DNA of 26,627 nucleotides, from assembly GCA_964581505.1 (NCBI GenBank), contig CAZOOR010000035.1, positions 1 to 26,627 of the forward strand, read 5' to 3'. The position numbers and the translations under genes are program-made. Positions 17,666-25,925 of this stretch are shown in pieces (the stretch's first letter is position 1; the number at the start of each line of letters is the position of its first letter). The DNA comes from CAZOOR01 sp964581505 (GTDB lineage Bacteria; Bacteroidota; Ignavibacteria; Kapaibacteriales; UBA2268). The notes beneath the pieces were generated by a model. That model saw only the letters and a program-made list of their open reading frames with translations, made no database searches and was not told the origin of the DNA.

Positions 17666-17697
17666 GAAAGCCGGGCTTATGTCCGGCTTTCTTTTTT
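17666..17697 (+). terminator. Terminator of second paralogue (copy of the first)
   Basis: Stem GAAAGCCGG (17666-17674) and CCGGCTTTC (17683-17691) with the same loop gcttatgt and six T residues as at 15347-15378. The preceding CTCAT...ATGAG palindrome is also conserved, with one extra A. Confidence 0.92.
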
Positions 17698-17784
17698 ATA
17701 AAAAATATTTTTCGTTATTGTAGAAAAATTATTTAAATTATAATTATTAATTGGAAAAGATTAAAATTTATTATGGAGGAACTA

Positions 17785-19611
17785 ATGAAATCACAATTAC
17801 ATTTATCAAAAATATCTTTCTTTATAATTTTATTTGCGATTATTTCTTCGTTACAAATGAATGGCGAAGACAAGAAGTATATATTTTTCAATAATTTGGA
17901 CCCAACATTTGCACAGACTGCATATTTGGAGAATTTTCAAAAATATAACGGATTAGTCGATTATGCTCCGCATTTGTTAAGTGTACCTTTTAGCGATGCT
18001 ACTTTTGCTCAGCATAAGATAACGGATTTTGATTTGGCTATTTTTACTATGGGCGACAAACCATTAAGTTATAAATCGGGTAATAGCTCGGTTATTAAAA
18101 AGATTAAAGAAATGATTGCCGCAGGTAAAAATGTTCTAATCACAGGAAGACAAATACTCTATAAAGCATTGGCACCGGCAGGTAGTGATAAAGACCCAGA
18201 AACTATTAATTTCCTTACGAATACTATGGGTATTAATTATATTAAGCGAAAAAAAGTATATAAAGTCGAAGGCAATACTACTACTTGGTGGAGTTTTGTC
18301 ATTCATGGACATTTTGGCGACCCGATTGGGAAATCAATCCGCAAGGGTTGCAATATGAGATACAACGGTTGGGACCCTCTGGCTAATCTGATGAGTCTTG
18401 ATGTGTTTTTCACAAAAGATAAGAATAAATATTATCAGGTGGAGCATTTTATTTATCATGACGGTCTTGAAAGGAATGATACTATTGTTGCAACAAGAAC
18501 GGAAATAGGCAAATCTCGTATTGTGCTTTACGCTTTAGGTTTTGAAGCATTTGCAGGCGAAATTCCTCGCGGTAGTTTGTTGTATAGATGTATGTTTTGG
18601 ACTTTGGGCAATATAAAGCCTGATGGTGCCGTTCTTCAATTGGATCCAGTAAATATGGATTTTGAGCGAGTTAAGATTGGTTCAACACGAATTTTGCCAC
18701 TTGTTATTAATAATATAGGAAAAGAAGAATTGGTTATTACGGGTACATCTTTCTTCGATAATCCTGATGACGCTTTCAAAATTACCGAAGGTGAAATCAA
18801 ATCCGGTGATACTCCTGTTAAGCTAAAATCAGGAGAGTCGCACAAAATGAAAGTGAGTTTCACTCCAAAGAAAAAAAATAACTATGCCGTTATATTGTCC
18901 ATCCATTCTAATTCCGCAACCGGTAATATCAAAGATATAAATTGTGTGGGTACGGGCGGACAGGAAACTACAGGACCTAAGGTTTCGACAAATTATGGTA
19001 AAATGATTGATTTCGGCAAATTGCGTAAGGGTCGCAGCAAGAAGGTTAATTTGACTTTTTACAATAAAGGTGAAAATGAATTAACCGTGCAAACTTGTAA
19101 GATGGATGCTTCGATGAGAGACCATGATTTCTTTACTTTTGCACAAGTAATGCGTACACCTTTCTTTGTTAAGCCCGGCGACTCAACGATTATCAAAGTT
19201 AAGTTTGCGGCTGTGTCTGAAAAAGCCCGCATCTATAAAGGAAAAATAATTATTGAATGTGATGCTCTTAATGACCCGAATTTTGAGATTAGAATGATGG
19301 GTGAGATTAAAAATCAATCTGATGTAGAAGAGTGGAAGAATGATTTCGGTACTATTAAGATATTACCCAATCCTATTACCGGAAACAAATTCAACATACG
19401 ATTGAATATAAATCATAGTATTAATACTCCAATTAATATATCTATTACCGACATTATCGGCAATAAAGTTTCAGATATTTATTCTGGCAGAGTTCCACTG
19501 GGAGAAACAGTCTTTACTGCCGATGCATCAGGATTAGCAACAGGATTGTACTTCATCGTAACTCAACTTAACTCAAGAAAAATAATAACAAGAATGCTTA
19601 TTAGCAGATAA
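17785..19611 (+). CDS. T9SS cargo: GATase-like domain + two anchor-D repeats, no Trx domain
   Basis: ATG 17785 is preferred to ATG 17773 because the ribosome site GGAGG (17775-17779) lies between them, 5 nt before 17785. The 608-residue protein has a signal peptide (about 1-30) and then begins directly with the GATase-like domain (about 33-275): DFDLAIFTMGD, MIAAGKNVLITGRQIL, the DPETINFLTNTMGI block shared with the first paralogue, GDPIG, and ALGFEAF near the end. Two anchor-D repeats (about 285-395 and 398-515) contain LQLDPVNMDFERVKIGSTR and MIDFGKLRKG. The T9SS sorting domain (about 520-608) contains IKILPNPITGN and ATGLYFIVTQLNS. It has the first paralogue's tail modules and lacks its redox head. 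Function unknown. Confidence 0.88.
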   Translation: MKSQLHLSKISFFIILFAIISSLQMNGEDKKYIFFNNLDPTFAQTAYLENFQKYNGLVDYAPHLLSVPFSDATFAQHKITDFDLAIFTMGDKPLSYKSGNSSVIKKIKEMIAAGKNVLITGRQILYKALAPAGSDKDPETINFLTNTMGINYIKRKKVYKVEGNTTTWWSFVIHGHFGDPIGKSIRKGCNMRYNGWDPLANLMSLDVFFTKDKNKYYQVEHFIYHDGLERNDTIVATRTEIGKSRIVLYALGFEAFAGEIPRGSLLYRCMFWTLGNIKPDGAVLQLDPVNMDFERVKIGSTRILPLVINNIGKEELVITGTSFFDNPDDAFKITEGEIKSGDTPVKLKSGESHKMKVSFTPKKKNNYAVILSIHSNSATGNIKDINCVGTGGQETTGPKVSTNYGKMIDFGKLRKGRSKKVNLTFYNKGENELTVQTCKMDASMRDHDFFTFAQVMRTPFFVKPGDSTIIKVKFAAVSEKARIYKGKIIIECDALNDPNFEIRMMGEIKNQSDVEEWKNDFGTIKILPNPITGNKFNIRLNINHSINTPINISITDIIGNKVSDIYSGRVPLGETVFTADASGLATGLYFIVTQLNSRKIITRMLISR

Positions 19612-19684
19612 ACAATTAATTATTTTTTTAATAAAAAAGATGTTGCCTAATAAGGCGATCTCTATTTAATTGCTGAATATCCAG

Positions 19685-19704
19685 CCGCATCCTTCAGGGT
19701 GCGG
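19685..19704 (+). terminator. Hairpin downstream of third paralogue, probable terminator
   Basis: CCGCATCC (19685-19692), loop TTCA, GGGTGCGG (19697-19704): eight pairs including one G-T. It is followed by TTAATTT, a weak T tract. It differs in sequence from the shared terminators of the other two paralogues. Confidence 0.55.
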
Positions 19705-19966
19705 TTAATTTACTGTTGCTATTCATAAGCACTAACTACATTTTTGGCTTAGTTTTGGATATATGTTATTATGAATATACAAATATATAATTAATAGTAT
19801 ATGCCGGACACAATACACTATTCCTGTATCTCTTTTATTTTGCATATCATTACAGGTTAATTATTATTACATATACTATCTATATATCGCTTATTTTGTA
19901 TTATAATATCTAATTATTGTAAAATAAATTGACAGTTATTGTTTAACAAATTACACAGGTACTAAT
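19705..19966. other. AT-rich intergenic region before the barrel gene
   Basis: About 260 bp with no ORF, no strong hairpin and no recognisable RNA. It must hold the promoter for the barrel gene, but I could not pick one out with confidence. Confidence 0.5.
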
Positions 19967-20733
19967 ATGAAAAGGAATTATTACATTGGCAGAATAATTG
20001 TTTTGCTACTTTTTGCATTATTATTTCTTCCGAAAACTACAAAAGCATTATATTCATCAGTTGGTTTTGGCTGGTTCGATGGTTATGTACTGGGCGATTT
20101 TGCGGAGAACGATTATAATAATACAAGTGCGGGTTTTGCCTCGCAATGCAAAGGACCATATTTTGAATTAAGCACCGCCCTTCTACCATATTTGAGTTTA
20201 GATGTAAAACTTTCTTATAAGTATTATCCACGTGATAACAATCTATATAGCAAAGCATTAGATGCCTCGTTATTAACCAATTCAAATAATAGCACAAAGT
20301 ATTTGGACGATAATTATTCTTCATTTAGCTACTATTTGGGGTTGTCGCTCGAAGTTCCAATAAGCGAAACAATGAACTTGATACCATATTTTTTTGTAGG
20401 CAATAAAAATTTTAGTTCTCCGAGCGATAAGGTAATATATTACAAAAATAACACTACGACAACATATATTAAGAGAGCGGGGAAATGCTCGGGTTTGGCG
20501 TTTATGCCGGGTTTAAATTGATAATAAATACGATGAGTCCTGTATCATTATATATTTTTGCAGAGTACGAAACAACAATGCTGAACGATTTAACCGAAGA
20601 AGAAATCAAATTCACAAATGACACATTCCAAAAAGCATATTTACAAAAGCAATATAATCCTCAGGTAATTAACTTCGGACTTGGTATATTAATAAATTTA
20701 ACCGTAAATATCAGGCATCAACATAGGAGATAA
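19967..20733 (+). pseudogene. Outer-membrane beta-barrel protein gene with a -1 frameshift
   Basis: The first frame (19967-20521) gives a signal peptide (MKRNYYIGRIIVLLLFALLF) and alternating strands typical of small outer-membrane barrels (YFELSTALLPYLSLDVKLSY, YYLGLSLEVPIS, LIPYFFVGNKNF), then ends in the unrelated tail CSGLAFMPGLN. The minus-one frame continues it properly with GFGVYAGFKLI, VSLYIFAEYETT and a final strand INFGLGILINLTV, ending at 20733. The switch lies at GCGGGGAAATG (20477-20487). One extra G in the G run would join the frames into a 255-residue protein. A real deletion, an assembly error in a homopolymer, or less likely recoding could explain it. A good terminator follows. 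Confidence 0.8.
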
Positions 20734-20760
20734 TACTATATATAAACATTCGATTTATTA

Positions 20761-20793
20761 GGGCAATACATAACAATTGTATTGCTCTTTTCT
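20761..20793 (+). terminator. Intrinsic terminator after the barrel gene
   Basis: GGGCAATACA (20761-20770) pairs with TGTATTGCTC (20778-20787) with one G-T pair, 7-nt loop, followed by TTTTCTTTT. It separates the barrel gene from murQ. Confidence 0.85.
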
Positions 20794-20842
20794 TTTGGCT
20801 TGATTTTCGCTTGTATTTCTCTTGAATTAATTGAGAGAAAAT

Positions 20843-21766
20843 ATGCCGGAAAATAAATTTTTCAAGGAAATTGCATCACTGCCGACCGAGCAGAAAAATG
20901 AGATGACTCGCGATATTGACCTTGCGACAACAGAAGAAATATTGACAATGATAAACGATGAGGACGCAAAAGTTGCGGCGGCAGTTAGGGAAGAAATACC
21001 AAATATTACGCTCGCTGTTGATGCCATAACCGATGCTTTCAATAAGGGTGGACATCTATTCTATTTCGGTGCGGGTACAAGTGGACGTCTCGGTATCGTT
21101 GATGCTTCCGAATGCCCGCCGACTTATGGCACAGCCCCCGAAATGGTGCAAGGCGTAATTGCCGGCGGACGAGAGGCGGTTTTTAGGGCGCAGGAAGGAG
21201 CGGAAGACTTGCCGGAAAATGGCGCCAAGGAAATAATTGTGCGGAACATAATGCCGCCGGATATTGTTTGTGGTATTGCCGCATCAGGGAGAACTCCATT
21301 TGTTAAGGGGGCGCTGGACGAAGCAAATCGCCGTAGCTGTACGACCATTATTATTTCTACATCAGGACGCAACACACTGCTGGAACTTGGTATCAAGGCT
21401 GATATTTATATTTGTCCGATAGTAGGTCCGGAAGTTATCGCCGGTTCGACCCGTATGAAATCCGGTACTGCACAGAAATTAGTGTTAAATATGCTAACGA
21501 CCGCCGCAATGGTGCGGCTTGGAAAAACCTACGAAAATGTAATGGTAGATTTGGAATTGACAAATGCTAAATTGCAAGAACGAGCAAAACGAATACTTAT
21601 GGAAATTGCCGGCGTGCAATATGATGAAGCGGCAGAATATCTGGACAGAAGCGGCGGACACGTCAAGACTGCACTCGTGATGCTTATTGCAGGTGTTGAT
21701 GTTACAGAGGCAAAGCAAATGTTGGAACGCTCCAATGGATTTATTCGCAAAGCAATTGAAATGTAG
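20843..21766 (+). CDS. murQ: N-acetylmuramic acid 6-phosphate etherase
   Basis: MurQ cleaves the lactyl ether of MurNAc-6-phosphate to GlcNAc-6-phosphate and D-lactate, recycling peptidoglycan sugars in the cytoplasm. The single SIS domain has the family signature GAGTSGRLGIVDASECPPTY with the catalytic Glu. The second catalytic Glu lies in AQEGAED, and the phosphate-site blocks GIAASGRTPFVKGAL and STSGRN, plus VIAGSTRMKSGTAQK, are intact. The C-terminal helical domain ends in SGGHVKTALVML. ATG 20843 gives 307 residues, near the family norm; a TTG at 20831 would add four residues. No murR, murP or kinase gene is adjacent, so the supplier of the phosphorylated sugar is elsewhere. Confidence 0.95.
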   Translation: MPENKFFKEIASLPTEQKNEMTRDIDLATTEEILTMINDEDAKVAAAVREEIPNITLAVDAITDAFNKGGHLFYFGAGTSGRLGIVDASECPPTYGTAPEMVQGVIAGGREAVFRAQEGAEDLPENGAKEIIVRNIMPPDIVCGIAASGRTPFVKGALDEANRRSCTTIIISTSGRNTLLELGIKADIYICPIVGPEVIAGSTRMKSGTAQKLVLNMLTTAAMVRLGKTYENVMVDLELTNAKLQERAKRILMEIAGVQYDEAAEYLDRSGGHVKTALVMLIAGVDVTEAKQMLERSNGFIRKAIEM

Positions 21767-21896
21767 TATTAGCAATATGCTTAGAGTAGTTGATTGGCAC
21801 TCAACGTTTCAGTATAATAGGGAGCAGTTCTATGAGCGACATTTAGTATAATTTATCGGACATCTGTTGAATGATATTTTGATGTTAGCAAAAGCA

Positions 21897-22349
21897 TTAT
21901 TTGCGTAATCTTGAATCAAAATAAAATTTCTTTTGACTAATTATTTTTACTCTATGATAATCCTTATGCTTACAATTAAGAATAATATTATATGCTGAGT
22001 GTATTATACTACTTGGCACCTTCAACGCTAATGATTTACCCTCATCTACCCAATTTTTACCAATATCGGAAAGCACTGTCGGAGCAGGGAATTGATGCCA
22101 GTTTGGCGGCAAATCATTTGGAGTTAATACGGTTATTGAGTCATCAGGAATTTCAATGCTCAAAATATCTAAGTCCGGTGTCATCATTGGGGGGATATGG
22201 ACTAAGTTTTCGAGTAGTGCTATTTCTTTACTTTCTCCCGTATATAAAACAAACATTCCTTTTTTATTCCATCTTCCCGGAAAAACAGCCGCACCATACC
22301 CACTAATATCCGCCGCCCTCTTACTTTTAGTTATTCTATATACAATCAT
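21897..22349 (-). CDS. RES-domain toxin of a type II toxin-antitoxin pair
   Basis: The 150-residue protein matches the RES family, whose studied members (ParT, MbcT, P. putida RES) are ADP-ribosyltransferase- or NAD-phosphorylase-like toxins that deplete NAD or modify a target. It has YRI near the N-terminus, GRWNKKG, VLYTGES, ALLENLVH, a central NWVDEG, ALKVPS, and a late FDSRL. The presumed active-site residues Arg26, Tyr36 and Glu47 keep the 10- and 11-residue spacing of the Arg31/Tyr41/Glu52 set described for the P. putida RES protein. It begins 6 bp after the stop of the Xre antitoxin gene, the normal order for this family. All expected residues are present, so I predict an active toxin. 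Confidence 0.92.
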   Translation of the reverse strand: MIVYRITKSKRAADISGYGAAVFPGRWNKKGMFVLYTGESKEIALLENLVHIPPMMTPDLDILSIEIPDDSITVLTPNDLPPNWHQFPAPTVLSDIGKNWVDEGKSLALKVPSSIIHSAYNIILNCKHKDYHRVKIISQKKFYFDSRLRK

Positions 22350-22355
22350 TATGGC

Positions 22356-22823
22356 TTAGCTGTACACTCCATATTCAATTCTTCCCAGCAAGTCTTTAAC
22401 CTTAGATATACCTCCGGGTAGTTCTAATAATTCCTTTGGTTCCAAACCACCAAAAGCCGTATTAGGTAGCTCGAGCCATTTGAAGAAGTTTTCTTTATTT
22501 TCAAAAACTTCAAATCCATAAAGAAATAACTCGGCTAATTCAAAAAGTTGTATTGAATAATTTTTATCTAATTTTTTATTCCCCTTAATCCATCTGTAAA
22601 TAGTAGGTTCGGAAATATTTAACAAATCTGCTGTAAAGCCACGCGAAATCTCAAAATATTTTTTAAAATTGAGAATAATATTAGAATTTAATCCTTTGGA
22701 GGCAATTGTTATAAAATCAAAAGGACTTTCGATATCCGACTTAATATACTTTTTCCCAAGAATACGTATAAGCTTCTCATAGCGTTCCGTAGTTGTTTTA
22801 ATATTTTCTTTTTCTGCTATCAT
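22356..22823 (-). CDS. Xre/MbcA/ParS-type antitoxin
   Basis: This 155-residue protein is the upstream partner of the RES toxin. Residues of about 50-100 form an Xre-like helix-turn-helix (GFTADLLNISEPTIYRWIKG), and the C-terminal part is the DUF2384 toxin-binding domain (ELFLYGFEVFENKENFFKWL, then PNTAFGGLEPKELL and the terminal IEYGVYS). In known pairs this C-terminus plugs the toxin active site, and the HTH represses the operon. A 14-bp perfect palindrome lies 24 bp upstream of its start. Both genes fit one leftward operon. Confidence 0.92.
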   Translation of the reverse strand: MIAEKENIKTTTERYEKLIRILGKKYIKSDIESPFDFITIASKGLNSNIILNFKKYFEISRGFTADLLNISEPTIYRWIKGNKKLDKNYSIQLFELAELFLYGFEVFENKENFFKWLELPNTAFGGLEPKELLELPGGISKVKDLLGRIEYGVYS

Positions 22824-22846
22824 TATTAATATCCGTTTCTTATTTG

Positions 22847-22860
22847 ATAATATATATTAT
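22847..22860. promoter_or_regulatory. Palindrome upstream of the Xre-RES operon, candidate operator
   Basis: ATAATATATATTAT is a perfect 14-bp palindrome, flanked by a wider pair CGTTT (22834-22838) and AAACG (22862-22866). It sits in the promoter region of the antitoxin gene, where Xre antitoxins bind. AT-rich palindromes arise easily by chance here, so this is tentative. Confidence 0.4.
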
Positions 22861-22962
22861 TAAACGAAAATAAACAAATTTTGTTACATACACAAAACTA
22901 TTTTACCTTTTATTAATTGCTTGTAATTGCAGCTAGCTAATAGAGGCGCCTAAAAAGGAAAA

Positions 22963-22991
22963 CCTTCCGAAAGTTCAGAACATTCGGAAGG
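22963..22991 (-). terminator. Terminator of the Omp28-type lipoprotein operon
   Basis: Perfect 9-bp stem CCTTCCGAA (22963-22971) and TTCGGAAGG (22983-22991), 11-nt loop. On the minus strand it is followed by TTTTCCTTTTT. It lies 21 bp past the lipoprotein stop. Confidence 0.85.
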
Positions 22992-23012
22992 CTATTTTGT
23001 CTATTCTTGCAC

Positions 23013-23873
23013 TTATTTTATTTTCAGATGGGCTTGTTGCACTTGCCACACTTCGTAGCTATCGTCTTTGTCATATACAAAAGCGATAATAGTGAGATGC
23101 TTCGGCACCCAGTCTTTTCCTGCGGGGATAGTGTATTTTACATTATCTTCAAATTTATCACCCTTGTTAATACCCTGAGCATTTAGCGGTTGCCCCCAAG
23201 CGCCGTTAATAGATGCCCGTAAAATGTGCATATGTACATAATCGGGAATATCGGACGGATGCTTGCGATAGTCCGTTTGATATTTGATTATGCTGTCCTC
23301 AACAATTAAAATCACAAAATTGTCATTAGCGTTTCCGTTTGCTACATATTCTATTTTGTAATCAACGGAAATTTCTTTACTGCTTGCAGTGTAGCTTGCA
23401 TCTAAATCAATAACCAATTTCGCTTTTTCGGAAAGAACATTTTTAATAGCCGCTTCCCAGTCGCCTTTACGTTTGATATGGTCTTGCGAATAACCTACCC
23501 GCGAAATCATACCGTTGGGGTTACCCGCTTTGGAATTGCCAAAGAAAGAATCGTATTCATCGCCCTCCGGTGTTCGGAAGTCGTAAGAATATTTTGTTCC
23601 TTTCGGTTTTGCATAGCCGCCTGCGTGTACGGTCATCAAGACCAATCTATCGCCGTAATGTTCGTGCAGAGTAGTCGCCAGCTCGGCGGCAGAGGGACAG
23701 TTACCGCATTTAGCGCCTGTGTATTCTTCGAGTAGTACATTGCGTTTGTACTTGTTCGTATCAACGTTTGGTTTGCCTTTCTCTTCATAAGGCGGGGAAA
23801 TCACATCGCAAGAAAATAATAGAAAAGACAATACAAATGCAATTGCAAGAGATGATTTTAATATGTTTTTCAT
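23013..23873 (-). CDS. Omp28-related lipoprotein with CGNC thioredoxin-like motif
   Basis: The 286-residue protein has a lipoprotein signal with lipobox LLFSC (Cys 22). The Omp28-type thioredoxin-like domain follows: NVLLEEYTGAKCGNCPSAAE with CGNC, then LVLMTVHAGGYA, DSFFGN, and NPNGMISRVGY in the cis-Pro region. A beta-sandwich half follows (about 150-286) containing LVIDLDASYTA and the conserved HMHILRASINGAWG. This is a standard FCB Omp28 protein, anchored at a membrane, in contrast to the T9SS-exported Omp28-like proteins at 12562 and 15537. Biological role of the family is poorly known; a redox function is suggested only by the motif. It is the last gene of a leftward cluster, 25 bp after the GIY-YIG ORF. 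Confidence 0.9.
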   Translation of the reverse strand: MKNILKSSLAIAFVLSFLLFSCDVISPPYEEKGKPNVDTNKYKRNVLLEEYTGAKCGNCPSAAELATTLHEHYGDRLVLMTVHAGGYAKPKGTKYSYDFRTPEGDEYDSFFGNSKAGNPNGMISRVGYSQDHIKRKGDWEAAIKNVLSEKAKLVIDLDASYTASSKEISVDYKIEYVANGNANDNFVILIVEDSIIKYQTDYRKHPSDIPDYVHMHILRASINGAWGQPLNAQGINKGDKFEDNVKYTIPAGKDWVPKHLTIIAFVYDKDDSYEVWQVQQAHLKIK

Positions 23874-23898
23874 AGCCTTTTAAAAATTAATTAATCAA

Positions 23899-24120
23899 TT
23901 ACTGTAATTTAAAGAGCGATTTCTTGAGCTGATTTCTCCTTGTGCGAGCCTCGCTCAAGTCGTCAAATATTTCATAATGCAATAGTTTCTTCGACTTAAT
24001 GCCGAAATTCCGCTCGAACTTCGATTTGCTTTCGTAAATTCCTTTCATCAAGTCATCTGTCAATCCGACATAAAACGCTTTGCTGTCTCTGCCGGACAAG
24101 ACATAAACAAAGTAATTCAT
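23899..24120 (-). CDS. Short GIY-YIG-like protein, degenerate
   Basis: The 73-residue product starts like the small UvrC-type GIY-YIG proteins (MNYFVYVLSGRDSKAFYVG), with both the YVY and FYVG strands. The helix after LTDDL reads MKGIYESK where active members have an Arg and usually a His (typically RR-IYEHK). The conserved Glu region reads ARTRRNQLKK, without the expected Glu. It also ends at SLFKLQ, shorter than the usual 80-100 residues. I infer a catalytically dead or decaying copy. It sits between the DUF6029-like gene (47 bp) and the Omp28 gene (25 bp) on the same strand, so it is probably co-transcribed. Confidence 0.75.
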   Translation of the reverse strand: MNYFVYVLSGRDSKAFYVGLTDDLMKGIYESKSKFERNFGIKSKKLLHYEIFDDLSEARTRRNQLKKSLFKLQ

Positions 24121-24167
24121 AACTAACTCTCGGCAAATTTGTTAATATACTCATATATATAACAAAT

Positions 24168-25823
24168 TTAGAAAGAAGTAGTTACACTAAGCCGCATACC
24201 GTTCGATGCAGGCACGGGACGGCAAACACCACCGACACATATTAGCCCGCCTCTTTGTTTACCAAAGGAGAAGGAAATCTGTGTTGCTTTTTTACAATAA
24301 GTAAAACTTGCAGACGGATAATGCAAGCGATAATCCTCATGCGGATTATTATAATTATATTCGTTCATTATCGAGAAGAACCAGTGCGGCGAAACCGAGT
24401 ATTCAGCCAGCATAAAAATCCAATTGCCGTCCCGTCTGTCCGAATGGACGAAATTGGAATCCTGAGCAGACCAAAGATGCTGAACATCAAGCCGCAATGT
24501 ATGCCTTCTTGCCACTTTGATTAGAGCCTCGACAACAACAATGTCTATGTGCATATTTCCGTATTTAGTCGCACCCTCGCTCTCCAGAACATCTTTATTA
24601 TATATCTGATTGGCATAGAGCATTTTCGTTTGGAATTTCCTCGACCATGATTTGTCGAACTCAACAATAAATTCCTGATAGAACAAATCATCACCCCAAG
24701 TGCCGAAATTAGTATTATATGTATATTTATCAATATGATTAGTGTCAATACTTTTAATGAGCGAATAATTAATCATTAGGTCGGCATTTTTCTTATCATT
24801 AAATAATTTTTTCAGCCAACTTGTAGTCAATTCCAGTTGTAGCCCGGCTTCGCCATTGAACTGTGTGGCATAAGGATACATAGTAAGCATTCTGTAAGTA
24901 TATAATTTGGAAAGCGGCGGAATGAAATTCATTTGCAATTTCTGTCCGACAGCATCGCGGTCTGTACGCATATCCATATTATCCAAATAATGATAAGAGA
25001 AATTTACACCCAATCCCTTTGGATAGACGGCACCTGTGAGGTACAAAGCCGTTCCCGGATTATAGGAATAATTATTTGTTGCATTCGGGTCGTTCTCTTT
25101 ATAAGCATATTCAGCGTTCAAAGAAAAAATATCGTAATTCAAACTTGTGCGTCCTGTCCAAGCAAAGACATTCTCGGGTAGTTTGAGGAAAGAGCTATTA
25201 TCCTTCTGATAACGACTGACAAACGAAGCACCGAAGTTCCAAACAATATCATCGGGCATAAAGCCGAACAAATCATTTGTATAAACATTCATATCGCCGC
25301 CGCGAATTAGCCCGTTCGACTGCTTCCAATATGTCCTCATTGTGCCGACAAGACCGGTTAGTTCAATACCTGCGGTCGGCGTTAGAGTAACCTTAGCACC
25401 ATCAAGCGGATTATCCCACCCGAGCAGACGCTCTTCATAGGAACGGAAAATCAAACCGCTACCGAACTGTCCGTAGAAATTACCTGCTACAACGTCAATA
25501 AAATCATTCTTGTATCCCATAGAACGATAAGCAAAACCGTTGCCCTTCAATCGCGGGTCGTAACCGAGAATCGGGTCGAGATATGCTTCATATCTGAATG
25601 CGGCATAGAAGCCACCCAAGTCATAGTTTAGCCTGAACCAAGTATTTGATAATACAGTTTGCGATACTTTATCTGCACCGATTAATGTATCCTGCTTATA
25701 TGTTTGTGCATCGAACTGGAAATTGCCGGATATATTTGCACCTGACAGAATATTTGATTGAGCCGAAGCCGAAAAATGGAGACCCAACCCAACAATAAGT
25801 AATGTTAATAGAAATTTCTTCAT
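24168..25823 (-). CDS. DUF6029-like outer-membrane protein
   Basis: The 551-residue protein has a signal peptide ending SASAQ and a first segment ILSGANISGNFQFDAQTY. The rest is a long series of amphipathic strands rich in aromatic residues, as in a large outer-membrane barrel (GFYAAFRYEAYLDP, YGQFGSGLIFRSYEERLLGW). The ending RGGLICVGGVCRPVPASNG followed by LSVTTSF is the C-terminal signature I associate with DUF6029 proteins of Bacteroidota, including the terminal Phe expected for BAM insertion. Function is unknown. It heads the leftward cluster with the GIY-YIG ORF and the Omp28 lipoprotein. Confidence 0.85.
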   Translation of the reverse strand: MKKFLLTLLIVGLGLHFSASAQSNILSGANISGNFQFDAQTYKQDTLIGADKVSQTVLSNTWFRLNYDLGGFYAAFRYEAYLDPILGYDPRLKGNGFAYRSMGYKNDFIDVVAGNFYGQFGSGLIFRSYEERLLGWDNPLDGAKVTLTPTAGIELTGLVGTMRTYWKQSNGLIRGGDMNVYTNDLFGFMPDDIVWNFGASFVSRYQKDNSSFLKLPENVFAWTGRTSLNYDIFSLNAEYAYKENDPNATNNYSYNPGTALYLTGAVYPKGLGVNFSYHYLDNMDMRTDRDAVGQKLQMNFIPPLSKLYTYRMLTMYPYATQFNGEAGLQLELTTSWLKKLFNDKKNADLMINYSLIKSIDTNHIDKYTYNTNFGTWGDDLFYQEFIVEFDKSWSRKFQTKMLYANQIYNKDVLESEGATKYGNMHIDIVVVEALIKVARRHTLRLDVQHLWSAQDSNFVHSDRRDGNWIFMLAEYSVSPHWFFSIMNEYNYNNPHEDYRLHYPSASFTYCKKATQISFSFGKQRGGLICVGGVCRPVPASNGMRLSVTTSF

Positions 25824-25925
25824 AATTTTCGCTTAGTGATTAAAACAAAAAACTAAATTAATAAATTTATTAGTAATTATTCAACAATTATTCTTATTTT
25901 AAACTGCGTTTAAGTAAATAAATGA

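Noticed and set aside
20477..20487. Programmed -1 ribosomal frameshift
   Set aside because: The site is not a canonical X XXY YYZ heptamer: the A-site codon would re-pair AAA to GAA. Homopolymer indel is simpler, so I kept recoding only as an alternative.
21767..21896. Regulatory RNA or terminator between murQ and the RES gene
   Set aside because: Only short weak pairings (AGCA/TGCT) and a repeated TTAGTATAAT-like word were seen; no stable hairpin with a T tract for either convergent gene.
21992..22359. Plus-strand ORFs opposite the RES toxin gene
   Set aside because: RES motifs on the minus strand are clear and the plus ORFs have no recognisable domain.
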